Shown: in pieces, positions 46,396 through 57,466 of the stretch
How the letters are laid out: each line of letters starts with the position of its first letter
How positions within the stretch are numbered: position 1 is the first letter of the stretch
NCBI GenBank assembly: GCA_019166125.1
Contig: JAHTBO010000006.1
Location: forward strand, 62,001-126,000
Source: Alcaligenaceae bacterium CGII-47
GTDB taxonomy: Bacteria; Pseudomonadota; Gammaproteobacteria; Burkholderiales; Burkholderiaceae_B
Reading direction: 5' to 3'
DNA length: 64,000 bases
Program-made: the position numbers and the translations under genes
The notes under the pieces: model-generated
What the model saw: only the letters and a program-made list of their open reading frames with translations
The model's database searches: none
Told to the model about the DNA's origin: nothing

Positions 46396-47196
46396 TTAGG
46401 AATGGGTCGAAGGGAGCAGCCCTTCGGTGGGGGAGCTTGGGTCGGCGTCATAGTATTTGCGTGCAATGCGGCCAGCCAGATAGGCTTCGCGTCCAGCCTG
46501 TACGGCGAGCCGCATGGCGCGCGCCATGCGTATCGGATCGCGTGCGCCAGCGATGGCCGTATTCATCAGAATGGCGTCGCAGCCCAGCTCTAGCGCGATT
46601 GCTGCATCTGAGGCAGTGCCCACACCCGCATCCACCAGAACCGGAATATGAGACTGATCGATGATCAAACGCAGATTCCAGGGGTTGATGATTCCCATGC
46701 CCGAGCCGATCAAAGAGGCCAGCGGCATCACGGCAACCACACCAATATCCTCGAGCATGCGGCATTGGATCGGATCATCGCTGCAATAGACCATGACATC
46801 AAAGCCGTCCTTGACCAGTGTGCGTGCGGCGGCCAGGGTTTCGGGCATATTGGGAAACAGGTTGCCCGCATCGCCCAGAACCTCGAGCTTGACCAGGTTG
46901 TGGCCGTCCAGTAGCTCACGACCCAGGCGCAGTGTGCGCACGGCATCCTCGGCGGTATAGCAGCCCGCCGTATTGGGTAAAATCGTGAACCGATCCGCAG
47001 GGAGGTAGTCCAGCAGGTTGGGCTCGCCGGCGTTCTGTCCAATATTGGTCCGCCGGATAGCGACCGTGACGATCTCAGTGCCGCTGGTATCAATCGCCTG
47101 ACGGGTTTGCTCGAAGTCCTTGTATTTTCCGGTGCCCACCAACAGGCGGGAAGTAAAAGTGCGGTTAGCAATAATGAGAGGATCTGCGGTGGTCAT
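46396..47196 (-). CDS. thiG: Thiazole synthase
   Basis: Forms the thiazole phosphate of thiamine from 1-deoxyxylulose 5-phosphate, dehydroglycine and ThiS thiocarboxylate. 266 residues from the ATG at 47196; upstream residues are not homologous. Conserved: [21 protein letters not shown] near residue 12, the Schiff-base Lys in [10 protein letters not shown] near 103, [12 protein letters not shown] near 132, [12 protein letters not shown] near 163 and [14 protein letters not shown] near 190. The usual thiS neighbour is not between it and btuF. Confidence 0.95.
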   Translation of the reverse strand: MTTADPLIIANRTFTSRLLVGTGKYKDFEQTRQAIDTSGTEIVTVAIRRTNIGQNAGEPNLLDYLPADRFTILPNTAGCYTAEDAVRTLRLGRELLDGHNLVKLEVLGDAGNLFPNMPETLAAARTLVKDGFDVMVYCSDDPIQCRMLEDIGVVAVMPLASLIGSGMGIINPWNLRLIIDQSHIPVLVDAGVGTASDAAIALELGCDAILMNTAIAGARDPIRMARAMRLAVQAGREAYLAGRIARKYYDADPSSPTEGLLPSTHS

Positions 47197-47267
47197 GGTA
47201 TTTGGAAGTGGACGGTAAGGTAAAAGAATAGTCCATTTATCCCTAGACGTGGGCGGGCTGTCATGTA

Positions 47268-48191
47268 TTAAGGATGTGTCGCGCGCGCCTGAGCAAGGTC
47301 TGCGCATAGGGCCTCAGCGGCATCGACCATACGCGGCCCCGGACGGTGCAGCCAGTCCGGATCGATGGCATAGATGTGGCCAGCTTGCGCCGCGGGCAAG
47401 CGAAGCGAGGACCAGAATTTTTGGCGACTGCCGAGCGTCTCTCGCCCAAAGGGCGAGACGATCAGGGCGTCAGGATGACGATGCAGGACACTCTCGATGC
47501 TGACTTGGGGGGCGGCGATGGGGCTTTGAGCGTATACGTTGACGCCGCCGCAGTGTGCCAACAGGTCGTTGATGAGTGGGTCATTGCCCAGGGTATAGAG
47601 CGGCTCGGTGCTGATTTCCAGAAAGACTGTCAGCGCCTTGGTGCCGGGATTCAGCGCGTCGATTCTGCTTTGTAATGCAGTAGCCGTCTGATTAGCGATG
47701 GCCGCTGTGCCCAGGCGCGTACCAAGCTGCTGCACGGCATGGGGGATATCCGCAAGAGACTGCGGATCAACGTAGATCAGCGGGATGTTCAGGGATGCCA
47801 GAACGGTGGCCAGCGCTTGTGCTGCGCCTGAGGCTTGCCAGCCTACGACAATATCCGGGTTTAGCGTGAGGATGGTTTCCGTGTCCAGCTGTATGCCGTC
47901 GCCCACGCGAGGGATCGCGCGTGCGACGGGCGGGTAGTCGCTGGCGAGGACCGTGCCGACAATCTGCTGGCCGGCACCCGCGGCAAACACCAGCTCGGTC
48001 GTGCTGGGGGCAAGGGTAATGATGCGTAGCGGGTGCGTGGCGGCCCCCATTGCCGTGGCAGCGCTTGGCATGTCGGGGACCGGTGTGGCTGCGGGTGCAA
48101 GCGTGCTCGTCAATGCCAGGACGGCGGCGCCTAGCCTGGCGGCCAGAGGCGTGCGCCAGGGATAGCGGTTCGCCGTAATCTTGCCATGCAC
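47268..48191 (-). CDS. btuF: Vitamin B12 ABC transporter substrate-binding protein BtuF-like
   Basis: Periplasmic binding protein (307 aa) of the class III (cobalamin/siderophore) type. A signal segment ([19 protein letters not shown]) is followed by [19 protein letters not shown] (near residue 57), [16 protein letters not shown] (near 107) and the C-terminal lobe ([18 protein letters not shown]). It starts 3 bases after btuB, behind a cobalamin riboswitch, so B12 or corrinoids are the likely cargo. No permease or ATPase genes (btuC, btuD) follow. Confidence 0.9.
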   Translation of the reverse strand: MHGKITANRYPWRTPLAARLGAAVLALTSTLAPAATPVPDMPSAATAMGAATHPLRIITLAPSTTELVFAAGAGQQIVGTVLASDYPPVARAIPRVGDGIQLDTETILTLNPDIVVGWQASGAAQALATVLASLNIPLIYVDPQSLADIPHAVQQLGTRLGTAAIANQTATALQSRIDALNPGTKALTVFLEISTEPLYTLGNDPLINDLLAHCGGVNVYAQSPIAAPQVSIESVLHRHPDALIVSPFGRETLGSRQKFWSSLRLPAAQAGHIYAIDPDWLHRPGPRMVDAAEALCADLAQARATHP

Positions 48192-48194
48192 GGT

Positions 48195-50114
48195 TTACAT
48201 TTTCCAGGACAGGTTAACGAAGACGTTTGATCCAGGCGTGTTGTAGGCTGAAATACTGTTATCTATCAATACGTAGTCCTTGTCCAGCACGTTGTTCCAG
48301 CGCACTTGTACGCCCAGATTCTTATTGATGTCGTAGGCGGCGGTAAGGTTAAACAAAGAGAAACCACCGAGGGTGACGTCATTTTTTAGTGAGGTATAGC
48401 GTTGGCCGGTGTACTGGTACTCGGCGCCCAGCTTGACTGCCTGGATGCGGTGCTCGGCGCTCAGTTGAAATACCTGGCGAGCGCGTAGTGGAAGCTGGGA
48501 TCCGGTCTCGCCTGCGACGGGCCGATCATTGCGTGGATCTAGAAAGTCCGCGCTGGCGCGTAGCTTTGTGTCGCCGAAATCATGCTCTGCGCTCAGGGTC
48601 AGGCCGCGGATAGTGGCTTGGTTGATGTTCTCGGAGGTGCAGTCGTATGTCGGGCCGCATACATAGCCGTCGATCAGATCTTCGATCCTGTTTTGATAAG
48701 CGGTGAGGCTTAGCTGCGTTGTGGAAGTCTGATAGCGGATATGGGCTTCAATATTGCGGGATCGTTCAGGCTTCAGGTTTGGGTTGCCTTGATATGATCC
48801 GCTCGGCAGGCCGTTCCAATAGTATTGCTCGAATGGGTAGTACATATCATTGAACGTTGGTGCGTGAAAACCGGTGCTGCTGGCGATGCCGATCTGCCAG
48901 TCGTCATTGAGGTCGATATCGAACCCCAGGCTTCCGGTCGCCTGGTTACCGTAGCCGGAAATATTGTCATTGCGAACGCTGGCCTGGGTATGCAGCCGAT
49001 CGAGGTGCCCGTTATAGATGAGGGCAGCTGCATTCGTGTTCCTGGCCGTCTGATCATAGGGTGTCGACGCCTGCAAGCGTTCTTCCAGACGCTCGAATAA
49101 AACGGATACCCGGTGGTCGGGGTGCAGCTGTAGGTTATTTTGCCAACTGAAGTCACGCTTTAGCGAATTTGTAATGGATTGATAGGATCGATCCTCGTAG
49201 CTGTCCTTGCTCAGCCCAAAGCGCAGCACGCTCTCCCATCGCTTGGTGATCTGATTGGTACTGCTTAGGCTGTACGACTGCTGGCGCGTTAGGTTATAGG
49301 CATTGGGCAGGGTCGTGCCGGTGTCTTGGTCCCCATGGGTGTAGCCGTTATAAGCGGTCAAGCCGATATGTTGGCCAGTGGCCCACTGATAGCCCAGCGT
49401 GCCCGATAGTGTATGTTGACGATATCCATCGCGATCTGGGTAGTGTGTCGAGTTGGGCTGGTTGGCTGCGGTGAGGCGGCGTGACGCGTCGAACCCTTTG
49501 CTGCTTGCGGCACTGGTCGATAAGCTGTAATCCCAGCCATTATTTGCCCCCGATAGGCCCATGCTGGATTTTGCGGTCTCGTAGGTGCCGTAGCCGAAAT
49601 TGGCCCACGCGGACAGTGGCTGATCCTGTTCGCCTTTTTTGGTGATGATATTGATGACCCCGCCAATTGCGTCCGAACCGTACAGGCTGCTGGCGGCTCC
49701 GCGCAGAATTTCTATGCGTTCGACGGCGGCCGGATCAATGGCTGGAAAATGTACGCCACCGTTGGTGGAACCGTTCACACGTATCCCGTCTATCAGCACC
49801 AAAGTATGCTGGGAGTTGGTGCCGCGTAGAAAAATAGTGGTAACTGTTTGCGGCCCGCCTGTCGAAGCGAACTGTACGCCGGGCTGGCGCGACAAGATCT
49901 CTGCCAGACTGTCCTTGCCAGCCGCTTGTAGTGTCTGTTGGTCGATGACGGTGACGTCCCCCACCACATCGCGTAGTGTTTCTGGTGTGCGGCTGGCGGT
50001 GACAACGATGTCGTCGAGTTTTTGAATGGTGTTGGCGGGGGGCTGGGCCGTAGCGGCCAGGGGGGAAATAAAGAGGGCAACGACGAGCACACGTCGCGTG
50101 AGGATAGGAAGCAT
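48195..50114 (-). CDS. btuB: TonB-dependent vitamin B12 receptor BtuB
   Basis: Outer-membrane TonB-dependent transporter of 639 residues from the ATG at 50114 (MLPILTRRVLVVALF); further upstream codons fall inside the riboswitch. Signal peptide to about residue 23, TonB box DDIVVTASR (near 32), plug domain (about 40-150; GVQFASTGGPQ, LIDGIRVNG, ERIEILRGAASSLYGSDAIGGVINI) and a 22-strand barrel ending in VFVNLSWKM with the terminal aromatic strand. A cobalamin riboswitch precedes it, which supports the substrate. Confidence 0.95.
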   Translation of the reverse strand: MLPILTRRVLVVALFISPLAATAQPPANTIQKLDDIVVTASRTPETLRDVVGDVTVIDQQTLQAAGKDSLAEILSRQPGVQFASTGGPQTVTTIFLRGTNSQHTLVLIDGIRVNGSTNGGVHFPAIDPAAVERIEILRGAASSLYGSDAIGGVINIITKKGEQDQPLSAWANFGYGTYETAKSSMGLSGANNGWDYSLSTSAASSKGFDASRRLTAANQPNSTHYPDRDGYRQHTLSGTLGYQWATGQHIGLTAYNGYTHGDQDTGTTLPNAYNLTRQQSYSLSSTNQITKRWESVLRFGLSKDSYEDRSYQSITNSLKRDFSWQNNLQLHPDHRVSVLFERLEERLQASTPYDQTARNTNAAALIYNGHLDRLHTQASVRNDNISGYGNQATGSLGFDIDLNDDWQIGIASSTGFHAPTFNDMYYPFEQYYWNGLPSGSYQGNPNLKPERSRNIEAHIRYQTSTTQLSLTAYQNRIEDLIDGYVCGPTYDCTSENINQATIRGLTLSAEHDFGDTKLRASADFLDPRNDRPVAGETGSQLPLRARQVFQLSAEHRIQAVKLGAEYQYTGQRYTSLKNDVTLGGFSLFNLTAAYDINKNLGVQVRWNNVLDKDYVLIDNSISAYNTPGSNVFVNLSWKM

Positions 50115-50174
50115 GAATGAACCCTGTGAGGCATGCGTCCCCGCACACCGTGAGCAATAAGCCATTTTGATAAT

Positions 50175-50355
50175 GGACCGGGTGTGAAGCAGGCTGGTGT
50201 CGGGCTGGCATGCGCGGCATGCGTACCGTTGCGGGGGCAGCACAGTTTGGCCATATCACGACTGCAACGATGCAGACGTGTGGCCGCTGTTTCCCATTTG
50301 TCTTGTGCATCCGAGGTGCGCGAACGCACCTCGGTCAAAAGCACCTGTTTCGTTG
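50175..50355 (-). ncRNA. Cobalamin (AdoCbl) riboswitch upstream of btuB
   Basis: Read on the minus strand, the aptamer elements appear in order: ACAGGTGC at the 5' end (50341-50348), an AAATGGGAAACAG core (around 50287-50299), and the B12 box GCTGCCCCCGCAACGGTA (50224-50241), followed by GCCAGCCCGACACCAGCCTG. A 10-bp stem with a TTCG loop (50311-50334) forms one arm. Downstream, a hairpin CCATT/AATGG (50162-50176) and a GC stem near 50127-50145 sit before the btuB ribosome-binding site and could be the expression platform. Family knowledge: B12 binding represses btuB. The region also carries the metH promoter on the other side. Confidence 0.93.
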
Positions 50356-50438
50356 GAAAATATATCACAGGCGGGGTGTGAGGGCTCGATCCCCTATGGG
50401 CGATACAATACGGAGTCATCTTTCCCGAGGTCATCTTT

Positions 50439-53400
50439 GTGTCTTATCCTGCTCTGCCGTATCCCATCGAGTCATACACCCATGGTGCTGAGTTCGTACG
50501 TCTGCTGACTCAACGGATCGTCGTGCTCGATGGCGCCATGGGCACCATGATCCAGCAGCATAAGCTGACCGAGGCGGATTTCCGCGGCACACGCTTTGCC
50601 GATCATCCCAAAGACCTGCGCGGTAATAACGAAATTCTCTCGCTGGTTCGTCCGGATGTTATCCGTCAGACCCATCGTGAATATCTGGAGGCGGGCGCCG
50701 ATGTGATCGAGACAAACACCTTCGGCGCGACGCGTATTGCCCAGGGTGACTATGGTCTGCATGATCTCGGTTACGAGCTCAATGTCACCTCGGCGCGCCT
50801 GGCGCGTGAGGCTTGTGAGGCGTTTAGTACACCGGATCACCCGCGTTTTGTCGCGGGTGCGCTGGGCCCTCAGCCCAAGACCGCATCGCTCTCGCCTGAC
50901 GTGAATGATCCGGGCGCGCGCAATGTGACCTTTGAGGAGCTGCGTGTCGCCTACACCGAACAATTGAATGGCTTGCTCGATGGTGGCATTGATATTGTGC
51001 TGATCGAGACGGTGTTTGACACGCTGAACGCCAAGGCCGCCATTTTTGCAGTCGAGACAGTATTTGATGAGCGCGGTATCCGCCTGCCGGTCATGATTTC
51101 AGGCACAGTGACCGATGCCTCGGGACGAATCCTCTCGGGCCAGACGGTCGAGGCTTTTTGGAACTCGATGCGCCACGCGCGCCCCGTGACGATCGGGCTG
51201 AACTGCGCGCTGGGTGCGGCGCTCATGCGCCCGTATGTCGCGGAGCTGTCCAAAATTTGTGACACGTACATCAGTGTGTATCCCAATGCGGGCCTGCCGA
51301 ACCCCATGGCCGAGACCGGCTTTGACGAGACGCCTGCGGATACATCGGGCATGCTCGAGGAGTTCGCGCGCTCGGGCCTGGTGAATGTGGTGGGTGGCTG
51401 TTGTGGCACGACACCTGAGCATATCCGTGCCATCGTACAAAAGGTTCAGGGCCTGCCCATGCGCCAGCCCCCGGTCATCCCGATCAAAACACGTCTGTCG
51501 GGACTCGAAGCGCTGAACTTCGATCACGATACCTTGTTTATCAATGTGGGTGAGCGCACCAATGTGACAGGCAGCAAGATGTTCCTGCGCCTGGTGAGAG
51601 AGGAAAAATTTGATGAGGCCTTGACCGTTGCCCGTCAACAGGTCGAGAACGGTGCACAGATTATCGATATCAATATGGACGAGGGTATGCTCGACGCCTT
51701 GTCCTTGATGCCGCGTTTCTTGAACCTGCTTGCCTCAGAGCCCGATATCTCGCGCGTGCCGGTCATGATCGATAGTTCCAAATGGCCGGTCATCGAGGCC
51801 GGACTGCGCTGTGTGCAGGGCAAGGCGGTGGTGAACTCAATTTCGATGAAGGAGGGCGAAGGCCCCTTTATCGAGCAGGCCAGACTGTGTCGCAAATACG
51901 GCGCGGCGGTGGTGGTGATGGCCTTTGACACAGAAGGCCAGGCCGATACGCTGGAGCGGCGCAAAACGATCTGCGCGCGCGCCTATGACATCTTGGTCAA
52001 TCAGGTGGGCTTTCCTCCCGAGGATATTATTTTCGATCCCAATGTCTTTGCGATTGCCACGGGCATTGACGAGCATAACCACTACGCCATGGATTTTATC
52101 GATTCATGTCGCTGGATTAGAGACACGTTGCCCCATGCGCGTATCTCGGGCGGGATATCCAACGTCAGCTTCTCTTTCCGTGGCAATGAAGCCATGCGTG
52201 AGGCCATCCACGCCGTGTTCCTGTATTACGCAGTACAAAACGGCCTGACGATGGGCATTGTGAATGCGGGCCAGCTTGGGGTGTACTCCGATCTGTCCAA
52301 GTCAGTGCGCGATATGGTTGAAGATGTCGTGCTCGATCGCCCCGAGCCACTCGCCAGCTCGGGGCCGGATGACGAGCGCACATCGACCGAACGCTTGGTC
52401 GAGCTCGCCGATACGTTCCGGGGGTCGGGGGCTAAAAAAGTAGAGGACCTCACCTGGCGTGAGGGGACAGTGCGCGAGCGTCTGACGCATTCTCTGGTAC
52501 ATGGCATTACGACCTTTATCATCGAGGATACCGAGGAGGTCCGTCAGGAGATCTTTGCTGCAGGCGGGCGCCCGATCGAGGTGATCGAAGGCCCCCTGAT
52601 GGACGGCATGAATGTTGTCGGCGACCTATTTGGTGCGGGCAAAATGTTCTTGCCGCAGGTGGTGAAGTCCGCGCGCGTCATGAAGCAGGCTGTCGGCCAT
52701 CTCCTCCCTTTTATCGAAGAGGAAAAACGGTTGATCGCGGACGCGGGCGGGGATGTGCGCTCTAAGGGGCGCATCGTGATCGCTACGGTCAAGGGGGATG
52801 TCCACGACATCGGCAAGAACATTGTTACGGTCGTTTTGCAATGTAATAACTTCGAGGTCATGAATATGGGCGTGATGGTGCCCTGTTCGCAGATCCTCGA
52901 TAAGGCCAAAGAGATGAATGCCGATATGGTGGGCCTGTCGGGGCTGATCACGCCAAGCCTGGAAGAGATGGCCTATGTCGCCTCAGAGATGCAACGCGAT
53001 GAGTATTTCCTGAGCCGTAAGCTGCCCCTATTGGTGGGGGGGGCCACGACCAGCCGTGTCCATACGGCCGTCAAGATTGCGCCCAATTATGATGGCCCCG
53101 TGATCTATGTGCCCGATGCCAGCCGTTCGGTGGGCGTGGCGACCAGTCTGATGTCCGAGCGCGCGGATGAATACCTCCAGGAGGTAGCCGCCGAGTACGA
53201 ATTGGTGCGCACGCGCCATGCCAATCGCAAATCCACACCTATTTTGCCGCTGGCTGAGGCCCGCGCAGCGCGTCCGGTCATAGACTGGAGCCAATACACG
53301 CCACCGCGTCCAAAGTTCATCGGTCGGCGTACCTTTAAAAACTATGATCTGAATGAAATTCTGACCTTTCTCGATTGGACGCCATTTTTCCAGACTTGGA

Positions 53401-54212
53401 GTTTGTTTGGACAGTACCCGGCTATTTTGAACGATAAGGTGGTGGGCGAGCAGGCGCGAGAGCTCTTTAAGGAAGGTCAGGCGATGATGAAGCGCGTGAT
53501 CGATGGGCGCTGGCTCACCGCCAACGGCGTGGTGGCGTTTTACCCGGCAAACTCGGTCAACGACGACGATATCGAGATCTATCGCGACGAGACACGTAGC
53601 GAGATCCTGTTGACCTGGCGCAACGTCCGCCAGCAAACGGCGAAGCGTGAGGGCGTCGATAATAAGTGCCTGGCTGATTACATCGCACCTAAATCCAGCG
53701 GGGTGATGGACTATATCGGCATGTTTGCCGTGACGGGCGGTATTGGGATCGAGAAATACGAAAAAATGTTCCAGGACGACGGCGATGATTATTCGGTGAT
53801 CATGTTGAAGGCGGTGGCAGACCGCCTGGCTGAGGGCTTTGCCGAGACGCTGCATGCACGGGTGCGGCGCGATATATGGGGCTATGTGCCCGACGAGGCA
53901 CTAAGTAATGAGGACATCATCGCCGAGAAGTATCAGGGTATCCGGCCGGCCCCGGGCTACCCGGCCTGTCCAGAGCATACGGTCAAGCGCGAAATGTTCA
54001 GAATATTGGAGGCCGAGGATATCAATATGCAGCTCACTGACGGCTTTGCCATGTATCCGGCCTCAAGCGTGAGCGGTTTTTATATCAGCCACCCCATGTC
54101 CCAGTACTTTAATGTGGGAAGCATCGGCGCCGATCAGGTTGCTGACTATGTGCAGCGCAGTGGGCGCGACGAGGATGATGTGCGTCGTGCGCTGGCGAGC
54201 ACCCTGCGCTAG
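50439..54212 (+). CDS. metH: Cobalamin-dependent methionine synthase
   Basis: Transfers a methyl group from methyltetrahydrofolate to homocysteine via methylcobalamin. 1257 residues starting at GTG 50439 (GAGG eight bases upstream). Domains in order: homocysteine domain ([11 protein letters not shown] near residue 31; zinc Cys in [11 protein letters not shown] near 325), pterin-binding domain (about 355-620; [15 protein letters not shown]), cap, cobalamin domain with [12 protein letters not shown] (His ligand near 788), and the C-terminal AdoMet reactivation domain (about 920-1240; [12 protein letters not shown]). Full length and complete. Divergent from btuB across the riboswitch region, a sensible pairing of B12 uptake and use. 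Confidence 0.97.
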   Translation: MSYPALPYPIESYTHGAEFVRLLTQRIVVLDGAMGTMIQQHKLTEADFRGTRFADHPKDLRGNNEILSLVRPDVIRQTHREYLEAGADVIETNTFGATRIAQGDYGLHDLGYELNVTSARLAREACEAFSTPDHPRFVAGALGPQPKTASLSPDVNDPGARNVTFEELRVAYTEQLNGLLDGGIDIVLIETVFDTLNAKAAIFAVETVFDERGIRLPVMISGTVTDASGRILSGQTVEAFWNSMRHARPVTIGLNCALGAALMRPYVAELSKICDTYISVYPNAGLPNPMAETGFDETPADTSGMLEEFARSGLVNVVGGCCGTTPEHIRAIVQKVQGLPMRQPPVIPIKTRLSGLEALNFDHDTLFINVGERTNVTGSKMFLRLVREEKFDEALTVARQQVENGAQIIDINMDEGMLDALSLMPRFLNLLASEPDISRVPVMIDSSKWPVIEAGLRCVQGKAVVNSISMKEGEGPFIEQARLCRKYGAAVVVMAFDTEGQADTLERRKTICARAYDILVNQVGFPPEDIIFDPNVFAIATGIDEHNHYAMDFIDSCRWIRDTLPHARISGGISNVSFSFRGNEAMREAIHAVFLYYAVQNGLTMGIVNAGQLGVYSDLSKSVRDMVEDVVLDRPEPLASSGPDDERTSTERLVELADTFRGSGAKKVEDLTWREGTVRERLTHSLVHGITTFIIEDTEEVRQEIFAAGGRPIEVIEGPLMDGMNVVGDLFGAGKMFLPQVVKSARVMKQAVGHLLPFIEEEKRLIADAGGDVRSKGRIVIATVKGDVHDIGKNIVTVVLQCNNFEVMNMGVMVPCSQILDKAKEMNADMVGLSGLITPSLEEMAYVASEMQRDEYFLSRKLPLLVGGATTSRVHTAVKIAPNYDGPVIYVPDASRSVGVATSLMSERADEYLQEVAAEYELVRTRHANRKSTPILPLAEARAARPVIDWSQYTPPRPKFIGRRTFKNYDLNEILTFLDWTPFFQTWSLFGQYPAILNDKVVGEQARELFKEGQAMMKRVIDGRWLTANGVVAFYPANSVNDDDIEIYRDETRSEILLTWRNVRQQTAKREGVDNKCLADYIAPKSSGVMDYIGMFAVTGGIGIEKYEKMFQDDGDDYSVIMLKAVADRLAEGFAETLHARVRRDIWGYVPDEALSNEDIIAEKYQGIRPAPGYPACPEHTVKREMFRILEAEDINMQLTDGFAMYPASSVSGFYISHPMSQYFNVGSIGADQVADYVQRSGRDEDDVRRALASTLR

Positions 54213-54220
54213 GGGGCGTA

Positions 54221-55045
54221 ATGGCAGACGCCATTGGTCACGACCCAAGTGCCAGGCGTCGGGCGCTGGGGGCGTTTCTGCGTAGTGCCCGTGCGCGCAC
54301 CCAGCCCGCCGACCATGGTCTGCCAGCAGGGGTGCGGCGACGTACACCGGGTCTGCGCCGGGAGGAGCTCGCGCAGCTCTGTGGCATTAGCGCGACCTGG
54401 TATACCTGGATTGAGCAGGGACGCGAAGTCTCGGTGTCTGTTGCCGTCTGGCAACGCTTGGCTGATGTGCTGGGGCTTGCGCGTGCCGAGCGGCATTATC
54501 TGTTTGACCTGGCTGAATGCGCGGATCCGCAGGGCAGGCGCAATGATTGCGTGGCGCTGCCTGAAGGCTTGGCTGGGTGTGTGGATAGCATCCGCTGCCC
54601 GGCTTATATTCTGGATCGCTGCTGGAATGTGCTCGCGTGGAATGAGGCGTTATTGCATCTGTTTGATGGCTGGCCCGGCCGCGCTGAGCATCCAAATCTG
54701 CTCGCGTACATTTTTCTTGATCCGGCCGCCCGCGAGCTGGTGGTTGATTGGGAGCGTCGGGCGAGCCGTGTTGTAGCAGAGTTCCGTGCGGATGTGGGCG
54801 TCCATGCTGATGCCGCAGATATTCAAATGTTATTGGGGGATTTGCTACCGGCCAGTCCCCTTTTTGCGCACTGGTGGACGCGCCAGGCGGTGGTGGATCG
54901 TGAAGGCGGGGTGCGCGAGTTTCAGCATCCTCACGAAGGTATTTTGCGGTTTCGTCAGTTCACATTCAGACTGGCGACCCGCGAGGACTGTAAGCTTGTG
55001 ATGCTGCTGGATGAAAATGCTGCGCCGATTGGCGGGTTGGATTAA
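54221..55045 (+). CDS. XRE-family regulator with MmyB-type ligand-binding domain
   Basis: Transcription regulator of 274 residues. The N-terminal helix-turn-helix (about 12-90) has LGAFLRSARARTQP and RTPGLRREELAQLCGISATWYTWIEQGR, a signature of this family. The C-terminal domain (about 105-265) is the MmyB-like PAS-related ligand-binding domain (CPAYILDRCWNVLAWNEALLHLF; fatty acids bind in known structures). Target genes unknown. It starts 8 bases after metH and may be cotranscribed, though it has no obvious link to methionine. Confidence 0.88.
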   Translation: MADAIGHDPSARRRALGAFLRSARARTQPADHGLPAGVRRRTPGLRREELAQLCGISATWYTWIEQGREVSVSVAVWQRLADVLGLARAERHYLFDLAECADPQGRRNDCVALPEGLAGCVDSIRCPAYILDRCWNVLAWNEALLHLFDGWPGRAEHPNLLAYIFLDPAARELVVDWERRASRVVAEFRADVGVHADAADIQMLLGDLLPASPLFAHWWTRQAVVDREGGVREFQHPHEGILRFRQFTFRLATREDCKLVMLLDENAAPIGGLD

Positions 55046-55120
55046 GTGGATTACATAAGATATCGGTATGGGTGAAGTAAACTGGGTGCATTCTTTAAAT
55101 TGACCCGGTATAGCGATATC

Positions 55121-55312
55121 ATGGCAAATAACTACGAATCCGAACTGACGCAGTTCCTCAAGCAGTACAAAACCGATCGCCCCGACACCGAGGCGCGCCA
55201 GCGCGCAGGCCGGGGTCGTCTGTGGGACAAGACCATTGATGCCGAGCTCCATGAAGGCTTTAAGGCAGCACGCGTCCCGCAAGACCCTTACGTGTATTAC
55301 CAAAACGACTAA
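55121..55312 (+). CDS. DUF3460 family protein
   Basis: Small protein of 63 residues from the ATG at 55121 (MANNYESELTQFLKQYK), preferred over one 21 bases upstream. The family pattern ESELTQFL ... LWDKTIDAELHEGFKAARVPQDPYVYYQ is clear. The function is unknown. In Betaproteobacteria it precedes scpA and panC, as here; scpA starts 7 bases after its stop. Confidence 0.85.
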   Translation: MANNYESELTQFLKQYKTDRPDTEARQRAGRGRLWDKTIDAELHEGFKAARVPQDPYVYYQND

Positions 55313-55319
55313 CCCTTCA

Positions 55320-56183
55320 ATGAAGGGGGGGGCTGTCCTGAGTGCGCTGGTCGATCCCTTGATCGACAGCACGCCTGACGTCATTGATAGCGTGGCTTTG
55401 GCACGTCTGTACGGCGAGCCGCTTTTTGCCATGCCCCAGGATCTGTATATCCCGCCCGATGCGTTAGAGATCTTTCTAGAGGCTTTCGAAGGGCCGTTGG
55501 ACCTGCTGCTCTATCTGATCCGCAAGCAGAACTTCAATGTGCTGGATATCCCGATGGCAGAGGTCACCGCCCAGTATCTGTCCTATGTCGAGCAGGTGCG
55601 TGAGGGTAATCTAGAACTGGCTGGCGAGTATCTGCTTATGGCGGCGATGCTCATCGAGATCAAGTCCCGCATGCTGCTGCCTGTACGCAAATCTGATACA
55701 GGCGAGGAAGCGGAGGATCCGCGCGCCGAGTTGGTGCGCCGCCTGCTTGAATACGAGCGTATGAAGCTTGCCGCCCAAAAACTCGACGCCTTGCCCCAGT
55801 TAGGGCGGGATTTCTACACGAGCCATCCCTTCGCTGATCTGATTACCGAGCGCGCGCTGCCTGACGTGCATGCCGATGATCTGCGCCGCGCCTGGTCAGA
55901 GATCATGCGGCGTGCCCGATTGAACGCCAATCATCGCATTACCCGTGAGCAGCTCTCGGTGCGCGACCATATGAGTCGTATACTACGTCGCCTGAGTGAT
56001 GTGCGCTTTATAGAGTTCACAGAGCTTTTCATCGAACGTGTCCACGAGGGCGATACGGCAGCGATTATTGTTGTGTATTTTCTGGCCTTGCTGGAATTGT
56101 CACGAGAGTCATTGCTCGACATTACCCAGGTTGAGCCCTACGCCCCCATTTATATCCGCCTGTCTTACACGCCTTCGGCGTGA
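55320..56183 (+). CDS. scpA: Segregation and condensation protein A
   Basis: Kleisin subunit that links Smc heads in chromosome condensation. About 287 residues from the ATG at 55320; the exact start is uncertain because homology begins only around residue 45. Conserved: FEGPLDLLLYLIRKQNFNVLDIPMAEVTAQYL near residue 55, EYLLMAAMLIEIKSRMLLP near 100, and the C-terminal winged helix (VRFIEFTELF ... VVYFLALLELSRESLLDI). The partner scpB is not in the window. panC follows by 27 bases. Confidence 0.93.
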   Translation: MKGGAVLSALVDPLIDSTPDVIDSVALARLYGEPLFAMPQDLYIPPDALEIFLEAFEGPLDLLLYLIRKQNFNVLDIPMAEVTAQYLSYVEQVREGNLELAGEYLLMAAMLIEIKSRMLLPVRKSDTGEEAEDPRAELVRRLLEYERMKLAAQKLDALPQLGRDFYTSHPFADLITERALPDVHADDLRRAWSEIMRRARLNANHRITREQLSVRDHMSRILRRLSDVRFIEFTELFIERVHEGDTAAIIVVYFLALLELSRESLLDITQVEPYAPIYIRLSYTPSA

Positions 56184-57065
<882 letters not shown>

Positions 57066-57088
57066 GGTGTAGCGGGTGGTTTTATCGC

Positions 57089-57104
57089 CTGCTAGTTCTA
57101 GCAG
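57089..57104. repeat. Perfect 6-bp hairpin between panC and LuxR-type gene
   Basis: CTGCTA-GTTC-TAGCAG, 23 bases after the panC stop. There is no T-run, so it is not a convincing terminator; it could still attenuate or protect the panC transcript. Confidence 0.4.
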
Positions 57105-57168
57105 CAGACGGGGTAGATCCCCCATGACAGAATCCTCTCCATAAATATTAGATAGAGGGGAGAAAATC

Positions 57169-57432
57169 ATGACGCTTGTATTTGAAATTCACGATTGCGC
57201 GCGTTCACCTTTTAATGTCCTGACACGCCGCGAACGCGATGTGCTCGCCCATGTCGTCATGGGTAAGCAAAATAAGGTGATCGCCGCCGAGCTGGATGTG
57301 ACCCAGCGCACAGTCGAGGCGCATCGGGCGCGCATCTTTGAAAAAATGAAGGTGCGTAATGCGGTAGAGCTGACACACAGGTATCTAGGGTGGCAGCAGA
57401 ACGCCTCTCGGGACGAGGCCGCCGCCCAGTAA
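57169..57432 (+). CDS. Stand-alone LuxR/FixJ-type helix-turn-helix protein
   Basis: An 87-residue protein that is almost entirely a GerE/LuxR-type DNA-binding domain: LTRRERDVLAHVVMGKQNKVI, ELDVTQRTVEAHRARIFEKM, VRNAVELTHRY (residues 17-70). The pattern matches the HTH of FixJ-type response regulators, but no receiver domain is present or visible upstream. AGGGGAG precedes the ATG by 8-9 bases, so it looks expressed. It may act as a constitutive regulator or compete with a full-length relative. Targets are unknown. Confidence 0.85.
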   Translation: MTLVFEIHDCARSPFNVLTRRERDVLAHVVMGKQNKVIAAELDVTQRTVEAHRARIFEKMKVRNAVELTHRYLGWQQNASRDEAAAQ

Positions 57433-57466
57433 TTCCCGATCCCGATCAGCGGCGCAGGCCCTGCTT

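Noticed and set aside
47197-47267. TPP riboswitch before thiG
   Set aside because: Only 71 bases are available and no thi-box (CTGAGA plus the second conserved box) was found.
53028-53855. 275-codon minus-strand frame opposite metH
   Set aside because: Antisense to a well-matched domain of metH, low-complexity in composition and without family motifs or ribosome-binding site.
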